Part shown: positions 1 through 7,487 of the stretch, in pieces
Layout: every line of letters begins with the position of its first letter
Position numbering within the stretch: position 1 is the stretch's first letter
Assembly (NCBI GenBank): GCA_012511615.1
Contig: JAAZFS010000165.1
Coordinates: 1 to 8,914 of the forward strand
Length of the DNA: 8,914 bases
Source of the DNA: Elusimicrobiota bacterium
GTDB taxonomy: Bacteria; CG03; SLGR01
Direction: 5' to 3'
Notes under the pieces: generated by a model
Told to the model about the DNA's origin: nothing
Seen by the model: only the letters and a program-made list of their open reading frames with translations
Databases searched by the model: none
Position numbers and translations under genes: made by a program

Positions 1-187
1 ACTGAGGGAGACAAATACTCCCTATCTTGTTATAAAAGACAGGGAGGAGGCAATAAGGGCCGCAATTAATGATTCCCGTCCGGGAGACTGTATCTTGATT
101 GCCGGAAAAGGTGACGAGGACTATCAAATACTCGGCCAAGAAAAAATTCCTTTTTCTGATCGCAAGATAGCCAGAAAATACCTTTGA
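1..187 (+). CDS. murE: UDP-MurNAc-tripeptide synthetase MurE, C-terminal fragment (5' end outside window)
   Basis: The last 61 codons of MurE, read from base 2 to the TGA at 185-187. MurE is the cytoplasmic ATP-dependent ligase that adds the third, diamino acid residue to UDP-MurNAc-L-Ala-D-Glu. What is visible is the end of the C-terminal ligase domain: a DREEAI helix start, then AGKGDEDYQ, matching the family motif AGKGHExYQ, then the usual FSDR segment near the terminus. In E. coli MurE the first Gly and the Glu of this motif (Gly464, Glu468) contact meso-diaminopimelate. Both are kept, which favours DAP over lysine, but the more decisive DNPR motif lies upstream of the window. The motif His is Asp here. 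The stop codon overlaps the murF ATG by one base. Identification also rests on position directly before murF. The N-terminal and central domains cannot be assessed. Confidence 0.93.
   Translation, partial: LRETNTPYLVIKDREEAIRAAINDSRPGDCILIAGKGDEDYQILGQEKIPFSDRKIARKYL
18..46 (+). repeat. Imperfect inverted repeat (possible RNA hairpin) inside the murE 3' end
   Basis: CTCCCTATCTT (18-28) faces AAGACAGGGAG (36-46) across a 7-nt loop. The stem is 11 bp with a single A-C mismatch. It lies wholly in murE coding sequence and no T-run follows it, so it does not read as an intrinsic terminator. It may be chance, or a weak mRNA structure or processing site. No function is assigned. Confidence 0.4.
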
Positions 188-1524
188 TGAGACCAGTTCC
201 GCTTGAGCAAATAGCGGAGTGGGCGGGAGGATGCCTAAGAGGGGGGGGCGGCCGAGCTATCACTTCTGTTGTTAAGGATTCCAGACAGGCTGTTGAGGGT
301 AGCCTCTTTGTCTGTTTAAAGGGAGAGAATACTGATGGGCACTTATATATTGAGGAGGCCCGTAAACGGGGGGCTGCCATTATGGGAAGATCTAGCTCAG
401 CAGATATTGATGTGGATTTTCCAGAAGAGGCTTTGGCCGCTATTGCGGCCGGATATAGAAATAGTCTACCGGCACTTATAACAGGGGTAACTGGGTCTTG
501 CGGGAAAACAACCGTTACCAGGATGATAGAACATATACTTTCCGGGTTTCTTAATGTAGCAGCATCCCCAGCAAGCTATAACAACAAGTTGGGAGTATCG
601 CTATCTATTTTTAATATTGGATCCGAAACCAAGGCGGGTATTCTTGAGTTGGGTAGCAATCATTCAGGAGAAATTGAAGACCTCTGTAAAATCGCTCGAC
701 CTTGGACAGGGGTAATTACTTTTATTGGTGATGCTCATATAGGAAATTTTGGCAGTCGTGCAGCGATTTTAGAAGAAAAACTTGCACTTCCCCTTTCACT
801 TGCGCCAGGTTCCAGTTTTATCTACAACGCCGATATAGAAGATTTAAGAAAAAGTGTTCGGTCATTGAATGGGCTGGACTTAATAGGATATGGTTTCTCT
901 GAAAACGCGGATTTGCGCATAGAAAATTATAAGGCCATAGAGGGTAAGAGTAGTTTTAGTCTTGGAGGAGAACCTTTTTTCATAGGAAATCTGGGGGCTC
1001 ATAATGTGCTAAATTCAGCTGCTGCCGCCACTGTGGCTACACTGTACGGGATAAGTTTTAAATCTTCAGCCGCGAGATTGGAAAGTTTTACTCTTCCTCC
1101 CCAAAGAATGCAGGAGTTTACTGCAGGTGGAATAGATTTTATAGATGATAGTTATAATTCAAACCCTAGTGCACTAAAGAACCTTTTTTCTGAATTATTG
1201 AAAATCCATCCTCAAAGAAATATAATTGCCGTGCTAGGACAAATGAATGAACTTGGGAAGTATTCTTCCGAATTGCACCGTGAGGCTGGCGAATTTCTTG
1301 CTGGACTGAAAAATATTTCTTATATTTTGGCGGGCGGTGTGGATTCTTCATCTCTGATTGAGGGTGCAATTGCTGCTGGATTCCCAGGGGATCGGGTTTT
1401 TAAATTTGAAAGCCACAAGGAAGCTGCAGAGATAATAAAAGAATATGCTTTAGAGAACACGCTTGTTGTTTTAAAAGCTTCTCGAAGGGAAGGCTTGGAA
1501 AAAATTATTGGGTATATTAAATAA
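187..1524 (+). CDS. murF: UDP-MurNAc-tripeptide--D-alanyl-D-alanine ligase MurF
   Basis: MurF joins D-Ala-D-Ala to UDP-MurNAc-tripeptide with ATP in the cytoplasm, the last soluble precursor step. The 445-residue product has the three-domain Mur ligase layout at normal length. The N-terminal uridine-binding domain contains the DSR segment (31-33). The central ATPase has the P-loop GSCGKTT (103-109), a YNNKLG segment (131-136, family form FNNxxG), ELGSNHSGEI (155-163), GDAHIGNFGS (181-190) and Lys198 at the likely carbamoylated position. The C-terminal domain has DDSYNSNP (320-327), LGQMNELG (350-357) and KASRREGLE (430-438), where most MurF have KGSR. The ATG at 187 overlaps the murE stop (TGATG). 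A TTG directly before it (184) is in frame but less likely. No clear Shine-Dalgarno site precedes the ATG, so coupling to murE translation is inferred. The next gene also overlaps by one base. Confidence 0.97.
   Translation: MRPVPLEQIAEWAGGCLRGGGGRAITSVVKDSRQAVEGSLFVCLKGENTDGHLYIEEARKRGAAIMGRSSSADIDVDFPEEALAAIAAGYRNSLPALITGVTGSCGKTTVTRMIEHILSGFLNVAASPASYNNKLGVSLSIFNIGSETKAGILELGSNHSGEIEDLCKIARPWTGVITFIGDAHIGNFGSRAAILEEKLALPLSLAPGSSFIYNADIEDLRKSVRSLNGLDLIGYGFSENADLRIENYKAIEGKSSFSLGGEPFFIGNLGAHNVLNSAAAATVATLYGISFKSSAARLESFTLPPQRMQEFTAGGIDFIDDSYNSNPSALKNLFSELLKIHPQRNIIAVLGQMNELGKYSSELHREAGEFLAGLKNISYILAGGVDSSSLIEGAIAAGFPGDRVFKFESHKEAAEIIKEYALENTLVVLKASRREGLEKIIGYIK
241..248 (+). repeat. G8 homopolymer tract in the murF 5' region
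   Basis: Eight consecutive G (241-248) encode part of a four-glycine run (residues 19-22) in the MurF N-terminal domain. The reading frame is intact at this length. It is the longest G run I noticed in an otherwise AT-leaning window. A one-base change would frameshift murF after about 20 codons. Confidence 0.85.
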
Positions 1525-2609
1525 TGCTTTATCACCTCTTATTTTCATTAAGAGAAATATTTTCACCGTTTAATGTTGTAAGGTATATTACTTTTCGTGC
1601 GGCTGCAGCATTTATTACAGCTCTTATAATAAACTTTATTATTGCTCCCACAATCATAAAAAAATTTAAGGAGGCTGGGCGCCTGCAGTCAATAAGAGAT
1701 GATGGACCTAGCACTCATTTGAAAAAACGCGGTACCCCGACGATGGGGGGCCTGATTGTTATTATCTCACTTGTTTTTTCAGTCTTGCTATGGGCCCGTC
1801 TTGATAACCCTTATACGCTTATACTTATAGGTAGTACGCTTTGGTTGGGATTCTTGGGATTTATTGATGACTATATGAAAACAGTCAGAAATAATTCCCG
1901 AGGTGTTACTCCAATAACAAAACTTGTATGGCAAGGTGCTCTGGGTATATTTGTAGCAATTTATCTATATAATAACCCTGTTTGTGAATCTGCATCCAAT
2001 GCACTTACAGTTCCTTTCTTTAAGGATCTCTTTATCCATCTTGGGCCTGCTTATATGCTCTTTGCTGCCCTGACAGTTGTTGGTACATCGAACGCTGTCA
2101 ATATAACCGACGGACTTGATGGACTGGCTATAGGTGGAATAATATTTGCGGCTCTCACCTATGCAGTTCTTGCCTATATAGCTGGAAATCTTAATTTCAG
2201 TGAATATTTATTCCTTCCCTATGTCCAAGGAGCGGGAGAAATAACTATATTTATGACTGCACTTGCAGGTGCAGGTCTTGGATTCCTCTGGTTTAATATA
2301 TTTCCAGCAGAAATATTTATGGGAGATACTGGCTCTTTATTTATGGGGGGTGTAATCGGGATTAGCGCACTGATTATCAAGCACGAGCTTCTACTGATAA
2401 TAGTAGGTGGCGTATTTCTTATGGAAATTATTTCCGTTATTATTCAGGTCGCATCCTTTAAGCTGAGGGGCAAAAGGGTATTTAAAATGGCCCCCTTACA
2501 TCATCATTTTGAGTTAAGTGGTTGGAGTGAACCTCAGGTTGTCATACGTTTTTGGATTATATCAATCATTCTTGCCCTATTTGCCTTTTCAACCTTGAAG
2601 CTCAGATGA
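1524..2609 (+). CDS. mraY: Phospho-N-acetylmuramoyl-pentapeptide transferase MraY (lipid I synthase)
   Basis: MraY is the polytopic inner-membrane enzyme that transfers phospho-MurNAc-pentapeptide from UDP to undecaprenyl phosphate, giving lipid I. The 361-residue product has the usual length and a hydrophobicity pattern compatible with about ten membrane helices. Signature motifs appear in order: FNVVRYITFRA (16-26), RGTPTMGG (69-76), FIDDYMK (113-119) with the Asp pair 115/116 that acts in catalysis and Mg binding, NAVNITDGLDGLA (190-202), FMGDTGS (265-271) with the third catalytic Asp268, and the cytoplasmic histidine motif PLHHHFE (324-330). The ATG overlaps the murF stop as TAATG and has only a weak upstream G run, so translation is probably coupled. 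All catalytic residues are present and no truncation is seen. The gene overlaps murD by four bases (ATGA). Confidence 0.98.
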   Translation: MLYHLLFSLREIFSPFNVVRYITFRAAAAFITALIINFIIAPTIIKKFKEAGRLQSIRDDGPSTHLKKRGTPTMGGLIVIISLVFSVLLWARLDNPYTLILIGSTLWLGFLGFIDDYMKTVRNNSRGVTPITKLVWQGALGIFVAIYLYNNPVCESASNALTVPFFKDLFIHLGPAYMLFAALTVVGTSNAVNITDGLDGLAIGGIIFAALTYAVLAYIAGNLNFSEYLFLPYVQGAGEITIFMTALAGAGLGFLWFNIFPAEIFMGDTGSLFMGGVIGISALIIKHELLLIIVGGVFLMEIISVIIQVASFKLRGKRVFKMAPLHHHFELSGWSEPQVVIRFWIISIILALFAFSTLKLR

Positions 2610-3943
2610 AAAAACTTAAGGGAAGAAGAGTTCTTGTATTTGGACTTGGAAAAAGCGGTCTGTCGGCAATAAATCTCCTTAAATCTCAAGGGGCAGATGT
2701 AGTTGGTTATGATGAAAAACCATATGCAGAGATAAAGAATATTCCTCCAAAAATCTGTCTTTTAGAAGAAAATCTTATTTTAGAAGATAAACTGGAAAAA
2801 TATGATCTTGTGGTAGTAAGCCCAGGAATTCCCCCACATAATAAGCTTATTGAAAGTTTAGCCCTTAAAAAATTTCCAATAATAAGCGAGCTCGAACTCG
2901 GTCTTAGTCTCCTACCTGAAGGTGTCCGCATAGTTGCAGTGACAGGGACAAACGGTAAGACAACAACAAGTGAGCTTATATCTTTTCTTACTGGGGGTCA
3001 GACTGCAGGAAATATTGGAAGGCCACTTACGGGAGTTCTGGGCTCACTATCCAAGGAAGATATACTTGTCTTGGAGGTCTCGAGTTTTCAACTCCATTTT
3101 TCACCGGGACTGAAGCCGGATGTTGGAGTTCTGCTGAACTTGTTTCCAGAACATACTGATTGGCATAGGGGTTATTTAAATTATCGCAAGTCTAAATTTT
3201 CCTTTTTTAAAAGAATGATAGAGGCCTCCCATGTTGTATACAATGCATCTTCACCAGAGATTGATTCTTTTGTGAAAAAGCTCAAACCGATAAAAATTCC
3301 TTTTTCATCAGAAATAAAGTTGGAAGATGGAATTTTTACGGAAAATAATCAAGTGATTCTGAGGCTTAAGGGAGAGGAAAAAAAATATCTCCATGACAAA
3401 GAGGTTTTGCCGGGGAAACACAATCTTGAAAACTTGATGGCTGCTCTCGGTGCTGCCGCGGCTCTTGGAGTAAAAGAATTGCCTCTGCTAGATGATTTTA
3501 GACTTTCTCCACATAGGATGGAATATTTTTCTTATGGGGGATTAACTTTTATTAATGATTCAAAAGCAACAAATTTTAATTCTACTTTCCGTGCGCTTGA
3601 GAGTATTGATGAAAGCCTTATACTTTTAATGGGCGGAAAGAGTAAAGGGGAATCTGAACCTCGTTTACGGGGGGAGGCGGCCAAGAAGGCGCGATGTGTT
3701 ATAGCTTTTGGGGAGAGTAGGAAAGAGATTGAAGAAATTTTTAGCGGTGCACTGCCGGTTAAAGTATTCATTTCTCTACGTGAAGCGGTAGAAGAGGCAG
3801 TTCGACTTGCAAGCAAAGATACGAAGATACTCCTGTCTCCTGGTGGTTCAAGCTATGACGAGTTTGAGGATTATGAAGTACGGGGAAATAAATTTAAAGA
3901 ATGGGCAGAAGAGTTTACTACAAAAGCCATAAACCGCGCATAG
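2606..3943 (+). CDS. murD: UDP-MurNAc-L-alanine--D-glutamate ligase MurD
   Basis: MurD adds D-glutamate to UDP-MurNAc-L-Ala in the cytoplasm. The 445-residue product shows the N-terminal nucleotide-sugar domain with GLGKSG (13-18) and SPGIP (72-76). The central ATPase has GTNGKTTT (114-121), EVSSFQL (157-163), NLFPEHTDWH (178-187) and YRKSK ending at Lys197, the equivalent of the carbamoylated Lys198 of E. coli. The C-terminal domain has HNLEN (272-276), PHRME (302-306), NDSKATN (317-323) and SPGGSSYD (411-418), where most family members read SPACASFD. The ATG at 2606 is chosen because it gives the canonical N-terminus directly before the Rossmann motif and forms an ATGA overlap with mraY. 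The frame stays open back to an ATG at 2552, but that 18-residue extension would lie inside mraY and is not family-like. The 3' end overlaps ftsW by 43 bases. Confidence 0.97.
   Translation: MKKLKGRRVLVFGLGKSGLSAINLLKSQGADVVGYDEKPYAEIKNIPPKICLLEENLILEDKLEKYDLVVVSPGIPPHNKLIESLALKKFPIISELELGLSLLPEGVRIVAVTGTNGKTTTSELISFLTGGQTAGNIGRPLTGVLGSLSKEDILVLEVSSFQLHFSPGLKPDVGVLLNLFPEHTDWHRGYLNYRKSKFSFFKRMIEASHVVYNASSPEIDSFVKKLKPIKIPFSSEIKLEDGIFTENNQVILRLKGEEKKYLHDKEVLPGKHNLENLMAALGAAAALGVKELPLLDDFRLSPHRMEYFSYGGLTFINDSKATNFNSTFRALESIDESLILLMGGKSKGESEPRLRGEAAKKARCVIAFGESRKEIEEIFSGALPVKVFISLREAVEEAVRLASKDTKILLSPGGSSYDEFEDYEVRGNKFKEWAEEFTTKAINRA
3901..3943 (+). other. 43-nt dual-coding overlap between murD and ftsW
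   Basis: The same bases encode the last 14 residues of MurD in one frame and the first 14 of FtsW in another. In MurD this is the tail after the RGNKFKEW element. In FtsW it is the arginine- and lysine-rich cytoplasmic tail before the first membrane helix. I saw no other in-frame start before that helix that would remove the overlap. Confidence 0.85.
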
Positions 3944-5028
3944 ATTATATTCTTTTGTCTGCCATAATAATGATGATTATTATCGGCCTTGTCATGGTTT
4001 TTAGTTCCTCCGCAATCTATGCTGCAGAGCGCTACAGTAACATGTATTTCTTTGTAGTGAAACAACTTTTATGGACACTTCTAGGGAGTCTGGCTCTCTT
4101 GGCGGGACTTCATATCAAAACTGAAGATATTGGTCGTATGATCAAACCGGCAATGTTTGTGACAATCATTCTTTTGGTCTTGGTATTAATTCCTTTTATC
4201 GGATCCAAGGCCGGTGGAGCCAGGAGATGGATTCGCCTTGGGCCGGTCGGTCTTCAACCTGCGGAACTTGCCAAAATTATCGTGGTTTTTTATCTCGCAG
4301 CTATTTTGGATAGAAAATTTACAAAACTTGAAAAACTTTCTGCGGAAATAGCCCCACCGCTTATCCTTATAACTTTTGTAGCACTATTGATTTACGCTCA
4401 GCCAGACTTTGGGACTGCTATGATTATCATGGCTATGACAGGGATAATGCTTTTTTTGGGTGGGATACATCTGAGATACCTAGGTATATCTTTTCTTGTA
4501 TTTCTTATATTTGCAGTATACGCAATATTTTCATTTGGATACCGAAGGGCCCGGATTGTTTCATTTCTTAATCCCTTTGATAATCGTCTGGATTCAGGGT
4601 TTCAGCTTGCGCAAAGTCTTACCGCTTTGGGTGCTGGAGGCTTGAAAGGCGTAGGTCTGGGCGCTGGTCAACATAAATTGTTTTTTCTTCCCGAAATGCA
4701 TACGGATTTTGTATTTGCGCTAATAGGTCAAGAAATGGGGTTTGCAGGTACCATGGGTGTCATTATTCTTTTTCTTATATTTACAGCTCGGGGGTTTCGG
4801 ATAGCTCTCCGCCATCCTGATTATTTTTCGCAGATGCTAGCCGCTGGTATTACTCTTCTTATTTCTCTTCAGGCCGCTATTAATATTGCCATTGTTACCG
4901 GATGTTTACCGACGAAAGGGCTTTCTCTTCCCTTTATAAGTTTTGGTGGTTCTTCACTATTTCTGAATATGTTTGCCGTAGGCGTCCTTCTCAATCTCTC
5001 ACGTGGGGTAAGGAAGAGGATAAGGTGA
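3901..5028 (+). CDS. ftsW: Septal peptidoglycan glycosyltransferase FtsW (SEDS family)
   Basis: FtsW is the SEDS-family membrane glycosyltransferase that polymerises lipid II at the division site together with the class B PBP FtsI. The 375-residue product begins with a basic cytoplasmic tail (residues 2-13), then about ten membrane helices, the first at roughly 15-38. Family motifs are the extracytoplasmic GGARRWIRLG (105-114), QPAELAK (119-125), NPF (224-226), the GFQLAQSL segment (233-240), LPEMHTDFVFALIGQEMGF (263-281) with the putative catalytic Asp269, and LSLPFISFGGSS (341-352). SEDS proteins FtsW and RodA are similar. The dcw position and the HTDFVFALIGQE form favour FtsW. The ATG at 3901 is needed to include helix one and supplies its positive tail, so the 43-nt overlap with murD appears real. 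A GGGGA (3882-3886) lies somewhat far upstream. It overlaps murG as GTGA. Confidence 0.95.
   Translation: MGRRVYYKSHKPRIDYILLSAIIMMIIIGLVMVFSSSAIYAAERYSNMYFFVVKQLLWTLLGSLALLAGLHIKTEDIGRMIKPAMFVTIILLVLVLIPFIGSKAGGARRWIRLGPVGLQPAELAKIIVVFYLAAILDRKFTKLEKLSAEIAPPLILITFVALLIYAQPDFGTAMIIMAMTGIMLFLGGIHLRYLGISFLVFLIFAVYAIFSFGYRRARIVSFLNPFDNRLDSGFQLAQSLTALGAGGLKGVGLGAGQHKLFFLPEMHTDFVFALIGQEMGFAGTMGVIILFLIFTARGFRIALRHPDYFSQMLAAGITLLISLQAAINIAIVTGCLPTKGLSLPFISFGGSSLFLNMFAVGVLLNLSRGVRKRIR
5011..5020 (+). promoter_or_regulatory. Shine-Dalgarno site for murG
   Basis: AGGAAGAGGA ends four bases before the GTG at 5025. It decides the murG start: the frame is open further back to an ATG at 4902, inside ftsW, but only the GTG has this purine-rich site and gives the canonical MurG N-terminus. 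Confidence 0.75.
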
Positions 5029-6131
5029 ACAAAAAGGTTATATTGGTTACTGGAGGAACAGGGGGCCATATATATCCTGCCTTATCTCTTGCAGATGAAC
5101 TTCAGGAAAAACTTGGAAAAGAGAATGTTTTTTTTATAATAGATCGGCGACCACTGGCATCCAGAGTACTATCTGAAAACAAATATTTGTTTAAACCTAT
5201 AATAGCTGAACCTTTTCCCCGAAAAAAGATTTGGCATATATGTAGGTTTATTATGAAAAACTGCCTTGGTTTTTTTCAGGCCTTTTTTCTTATGATAGGT
5301 TCTCGTCCAAAAGTGCTAATTGCCTTTGGGGCTTATTTTTCAGCTTCTCCGGTTTTGGCCGCAAAATTTCTCGGAATACCCGTGCTTTTGCATGAACAGA
5401 ATGCTTTTCCTGGTGTGGCAAATAAGGTGCTTTCTAAATTTGCTTCTAGAATTGCTATATCCTTTAATGAAGCTAGAGTATACTTTCCAGTATCGCGAAC
5501 GGTTTTGGTTGGAAATCCAGTCAGAAAGGATCTTTTGGAAGTCTCTAGAGATGAAGCTTTAAATTATTTTGGTATAAGTGAAGGGAAAGTATCTATCCTT
5601 GTATTTGGGGGCTCACTTGCCTCTGAAAGTATAAATAAAAGTATAATTGAGATGCTCCCTTATTTGGAAGAAAATACTAGCAAGCTTCATTTTATTCATG
5701 CAGCTGGCGCAGAATATAGCAGCTTACTGAAGAGGGAATACGCTAGCCGGGCTTTCAAGGCTAGTGTTTTTAATTATTTGGATCGCATGGATTTGGCATA
5801 TGCGGTGGCGGATATAGTCATTGCCCGCGCTGGGGCGACGACGGTTGCAGAGCTTTCTGCTCTTAAAAAACCTTCAATCCTCATACCCTTTGCCGGCGCG
5901 ACATCCGACCATCAGGCCCTTAACGCTCGTTCGCTTGAGCAGGTTGGTGGTGCGATTACAATTATTGAAGAAGACTTAAGCGGCGAAAAGCTATTTTTGA
6001 AACTAAGGCCGCTGATTAATAGTCCCGAAAAAAGAAAGAAGATGGAGCAGGCACTTGAGCCTTTGAGTAAAGTGTTTATAGATGCATCCACTCAGCTTTC
6101 TGAATTTGTTATGAGGTATATTGATGTTTGA
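5025..6131 (+). CDS. murG: UDP-GlcNAc--lipid I GlcNAc transferase MurG (lipid II synthase)
   Basis: MurG is the peripheral inner-membrane GT28 glycosyltransferase (GT-B fold) that transfers GlcNAc from UDP-GlcNAc to lipid I, making lipid II. The 368-residue product starts at GTG. The N-terminal acceptor domain has TGGTGGHIYPA (9-19) with His15 in the catalytic loop, AFGAYFSASP (100-109) and HEQNAFPGVANK (123-134). The C-terminal donor domain has VGNPVR (162-167), FGGSLASESIN (194-204), RAGATTVAEL (268-277) with Glu276 at the ribose-binding position, and SDHQALNA (294-301). Several normally Gly positions are Ala: the family forms are GFGGYVS and GGSLGA. The FIIDRRPLASRVL segment (37-49) is also unlike the usual GTxxGLE. 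Length is normal and nothing is missing. The gene overlaps ftsW by four bases and murC by eight, placing it in the same coupled transcript. Confidence 0.96.
   Translation: MNKKVILVTGGTGGHIYPALSLADELQEKLGKENVFFIIDRRPLASRVLSENKYLFKPIIAEPFPRKKIWHICRFIMKNCLGFFQAFFLMIGSRPKVLIAFGAYFSASPVLAAKFLGIPVLLHEQNAFPGVANKVLSKFASRIAISFNEARVYFPVSRTVLVGNPVRKDLLEVSRDEALNYFGISEGKVSILVFGGSLASESINKSIIEMLPYLEENTSKLHFIHAAGAEYSSLLKREYASRAFKASVFNYLDRMDLAYAVADIVIARAGATTVAELSALKKPSILIPFAGATSDHQALNARSLEQVGGAITIIEEDLSGEKLFLKLRPLINSPEKRKKMEQALEPLSKVFIDASTQLSEFVMRYIDV
6113..6116 (+). promoter_or_regulatory. Shine-Dalgarno site for murC
   Basis: GAGG with a 7-nt spacer to the ATG at 6124, located inside the murG 3' end. It supports the ATG at 6124 over the in-frame TTG immediately before it (6121). 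Confidence 0.65.
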
Positions 6132-7482
6132 AAAAATAAAAAGAATTCATTTTATTGGCATTGGAGGCAGCGGCATGTCTGGTATCGCTGAAGTGCTTTT
6201 GACTGTGGGTTACCAGGTAAGCGGTTCTGACCTTGTAGATTCTTCGGTAGTAAAGTATCTCAGAAAACTTGGTGCAGATATAAGTATAGGGCATTCAGCG
6301 GAGAATATTGTTAAACCTCACGTCGTAGTGGTGTCATCGGCTATCGGTGAAGATAATCCTGAGGTGATTGCTGCAAAGAAAAAGAATATACCTGCAATTC
6401 CGCGTGCAGAAATGCTTGCAGAAATTATGCGTCTAAAATATTCTGTTTGTGTTGCTGGAACGCATGGGAAGACAACTACGACGTCAATGTCTGGTCTGGT
6501 ACTCTCAGAAGCGGGTTTGGATCCAACCATTGTAATCGGAGGTCGTCTGAAGAACCTTAAAAGTAATGTAAGGCTTGGAAGGGGAGAATTTATAGTTGCC
6601 GAAGCCGATGAAAGTGATGGGTCTTTTCTTTATTACAATCCATCTATAGCTATTGTTACCAATATAGATAATGACCACATGGAGTACTACGGTACAGTAA
6701 AATGCTTGAAAGAGACTTTTGTTAAATTTTTAAACAAGCTGCCATTCTATGGTTTTTCTATCATTTGTGGGGATGATGAGAATGTCAGGGAAATTATGCC
6801 GGATTTGAAGAGGCCCTTTAAAAGCTATGGACTTAATCCTGACAATGATTATTCCGCACGTTCATGGCAATTATATCCAGAAAAAACGGTTTATAGGGCC
6901 TATGCAGGTGATAAAGAGCTTGGGGAAATAGTTCTACCTTCCTCAGGGAAACATAATATTATGAATTCTCTTGCCGCTTGTGCACTAGGCCTGGAAATTG
7001 GTATTGATTTTAAGCTTATAAAAAAAGCCCTTGCTCGTTATCATGGAGTTGGGCGGCGCCTGGAGTTTACCGGTGAGAAAAACGATATCATATTTTTTGA
7101 TGATTATGCCCATCATCCGACAGCAATAGACCTATCACTGAGGAGTTTGAGGGAAATATATCCAGATAGAAGAATCCTTGTTGTTTTTCAGCCTCACAGG
7201 TACTCTCGTACTCAAGATCTCTGCTCCCTGTTTCCAGGCTCCATGTCCGAAGCCGATAGGGTTCTTATTACGGAAATATATGCTGCAGGAGAGTGTCCAA
7301 TAGAGGGAGTGGATTCAGAGTTATTAGTGAGAGCCTTTGCCCAAAGAGAAGGAGTTAGCCAGGTGAAAAAAGCGGATGCTGCCGCCCATGCGGCTTCTTA
7401 TCTTAAGCCTGGGGATATCTGCCTAACTTTAGGGGCCGGTGATGTCCACCGGATAGGAAATGAAATACGGAGTATGCTATAG
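6124..7482 (+). CDS. murC: UDP-MurNAc--L-alanine ligase MurC
   Basis: MurC attaches L-alanine, the first peptide residue, to UDP-MurNAc with ATP in the cytoplasm. The 452-residue product has a standard length and complete motifs: HFIGIGGSGMSG (9-20) for the nucleotide sugar, VSSAI (70-74), the P-loop AGTHGKTTT (111-119), EADESDGSF (160-168), NIDNDHMEYYG (180-190), HNIMN (277-281), VGRRLEF (309-315), DDYAHHPT (326-333), QPHRYSRT (356-363) and the near-terminal LGAGD (436-440). No unusual residue was noticed at the catalytic positions. The start at 6124 overlaps the murG stop by eight bases. MurC is followed after five bases by murB, whose product makes the UDP-MurNAc that MurC consumes, so consecutive pathway enzymes are adjacent. 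Confidence 0.98.
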   Translation: MFEKIKRIHFIGIGGSGMSGIAEVLLTVGYQVSGSDLVDSSVVKYLRKLGADISIGHSAENIVKPHVVVVSSAIGEDNPEVIAAKKKNIPAIPRAEMLAEIMRLKYSVCVAGTHGKTTTTSMSGLVLSEAGLDPTIVIGGRLKNLKSNVRLGRGEFIVAEADESDGSFLYYNPSIAIVTNIDNDHMEYYGTVKCLKETFVKFLNKLPFYGFSIICGDDENVREIMPDLKRPFKSYGLNPDNDYSARSWQLYPEKTVYRAYAGDKELGEIVLPSSGKHNIMNSLAACALGLEIGIDFKLIKKALARYHGVGRRLEFTGEKNDIIFFDDYAHHPTAIDLSLRSLREIYPDRRILVVFQPHRYSRTQDLCSLFPGSMSEADRVLITEIYAAGECPIEGVDSELLVRAFAQREGVSQVKKADAAAHAASYLKPGDICLTLGAGDVHRIGNEIRSML

Positions 7483-7487
7483 AGCCA

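Noticed and set aside
8..36. Possible promoter GAGACA, 17-bp spacer, TATAAA within murE
   Set aside because: The -35 matches only 4 of 6 bases and the -10 overlaps the hairpin loop and stem. Such matches are expected by chance in AT-leaning DNA.
1624..1629. TATAAT hexamer inside mraY
   Set aside because: No acceptable -35 element at the right spacing, and no gene start nearby that would need it.
2552..2605. Upstream extension of murD by 18 codons to an earlier ATG
   Set aside because: It would be encoded inside mraY. The ATG at 2606 gives the family N-terminus and the typical ATGA overlap.
4902..5024. Upstream extension of murG by 41 codons
   Set aside because: It lies in ftsW. The GTG at 5025 has a strong Shine-Dalgarno site and gives the canonical N-terminus.
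5320..5562. 80-codon plus-strand frame inside murG
   Set aside because: It is out of frame within a complete MurG and its product is low in recognisable features, so it is a shadow.
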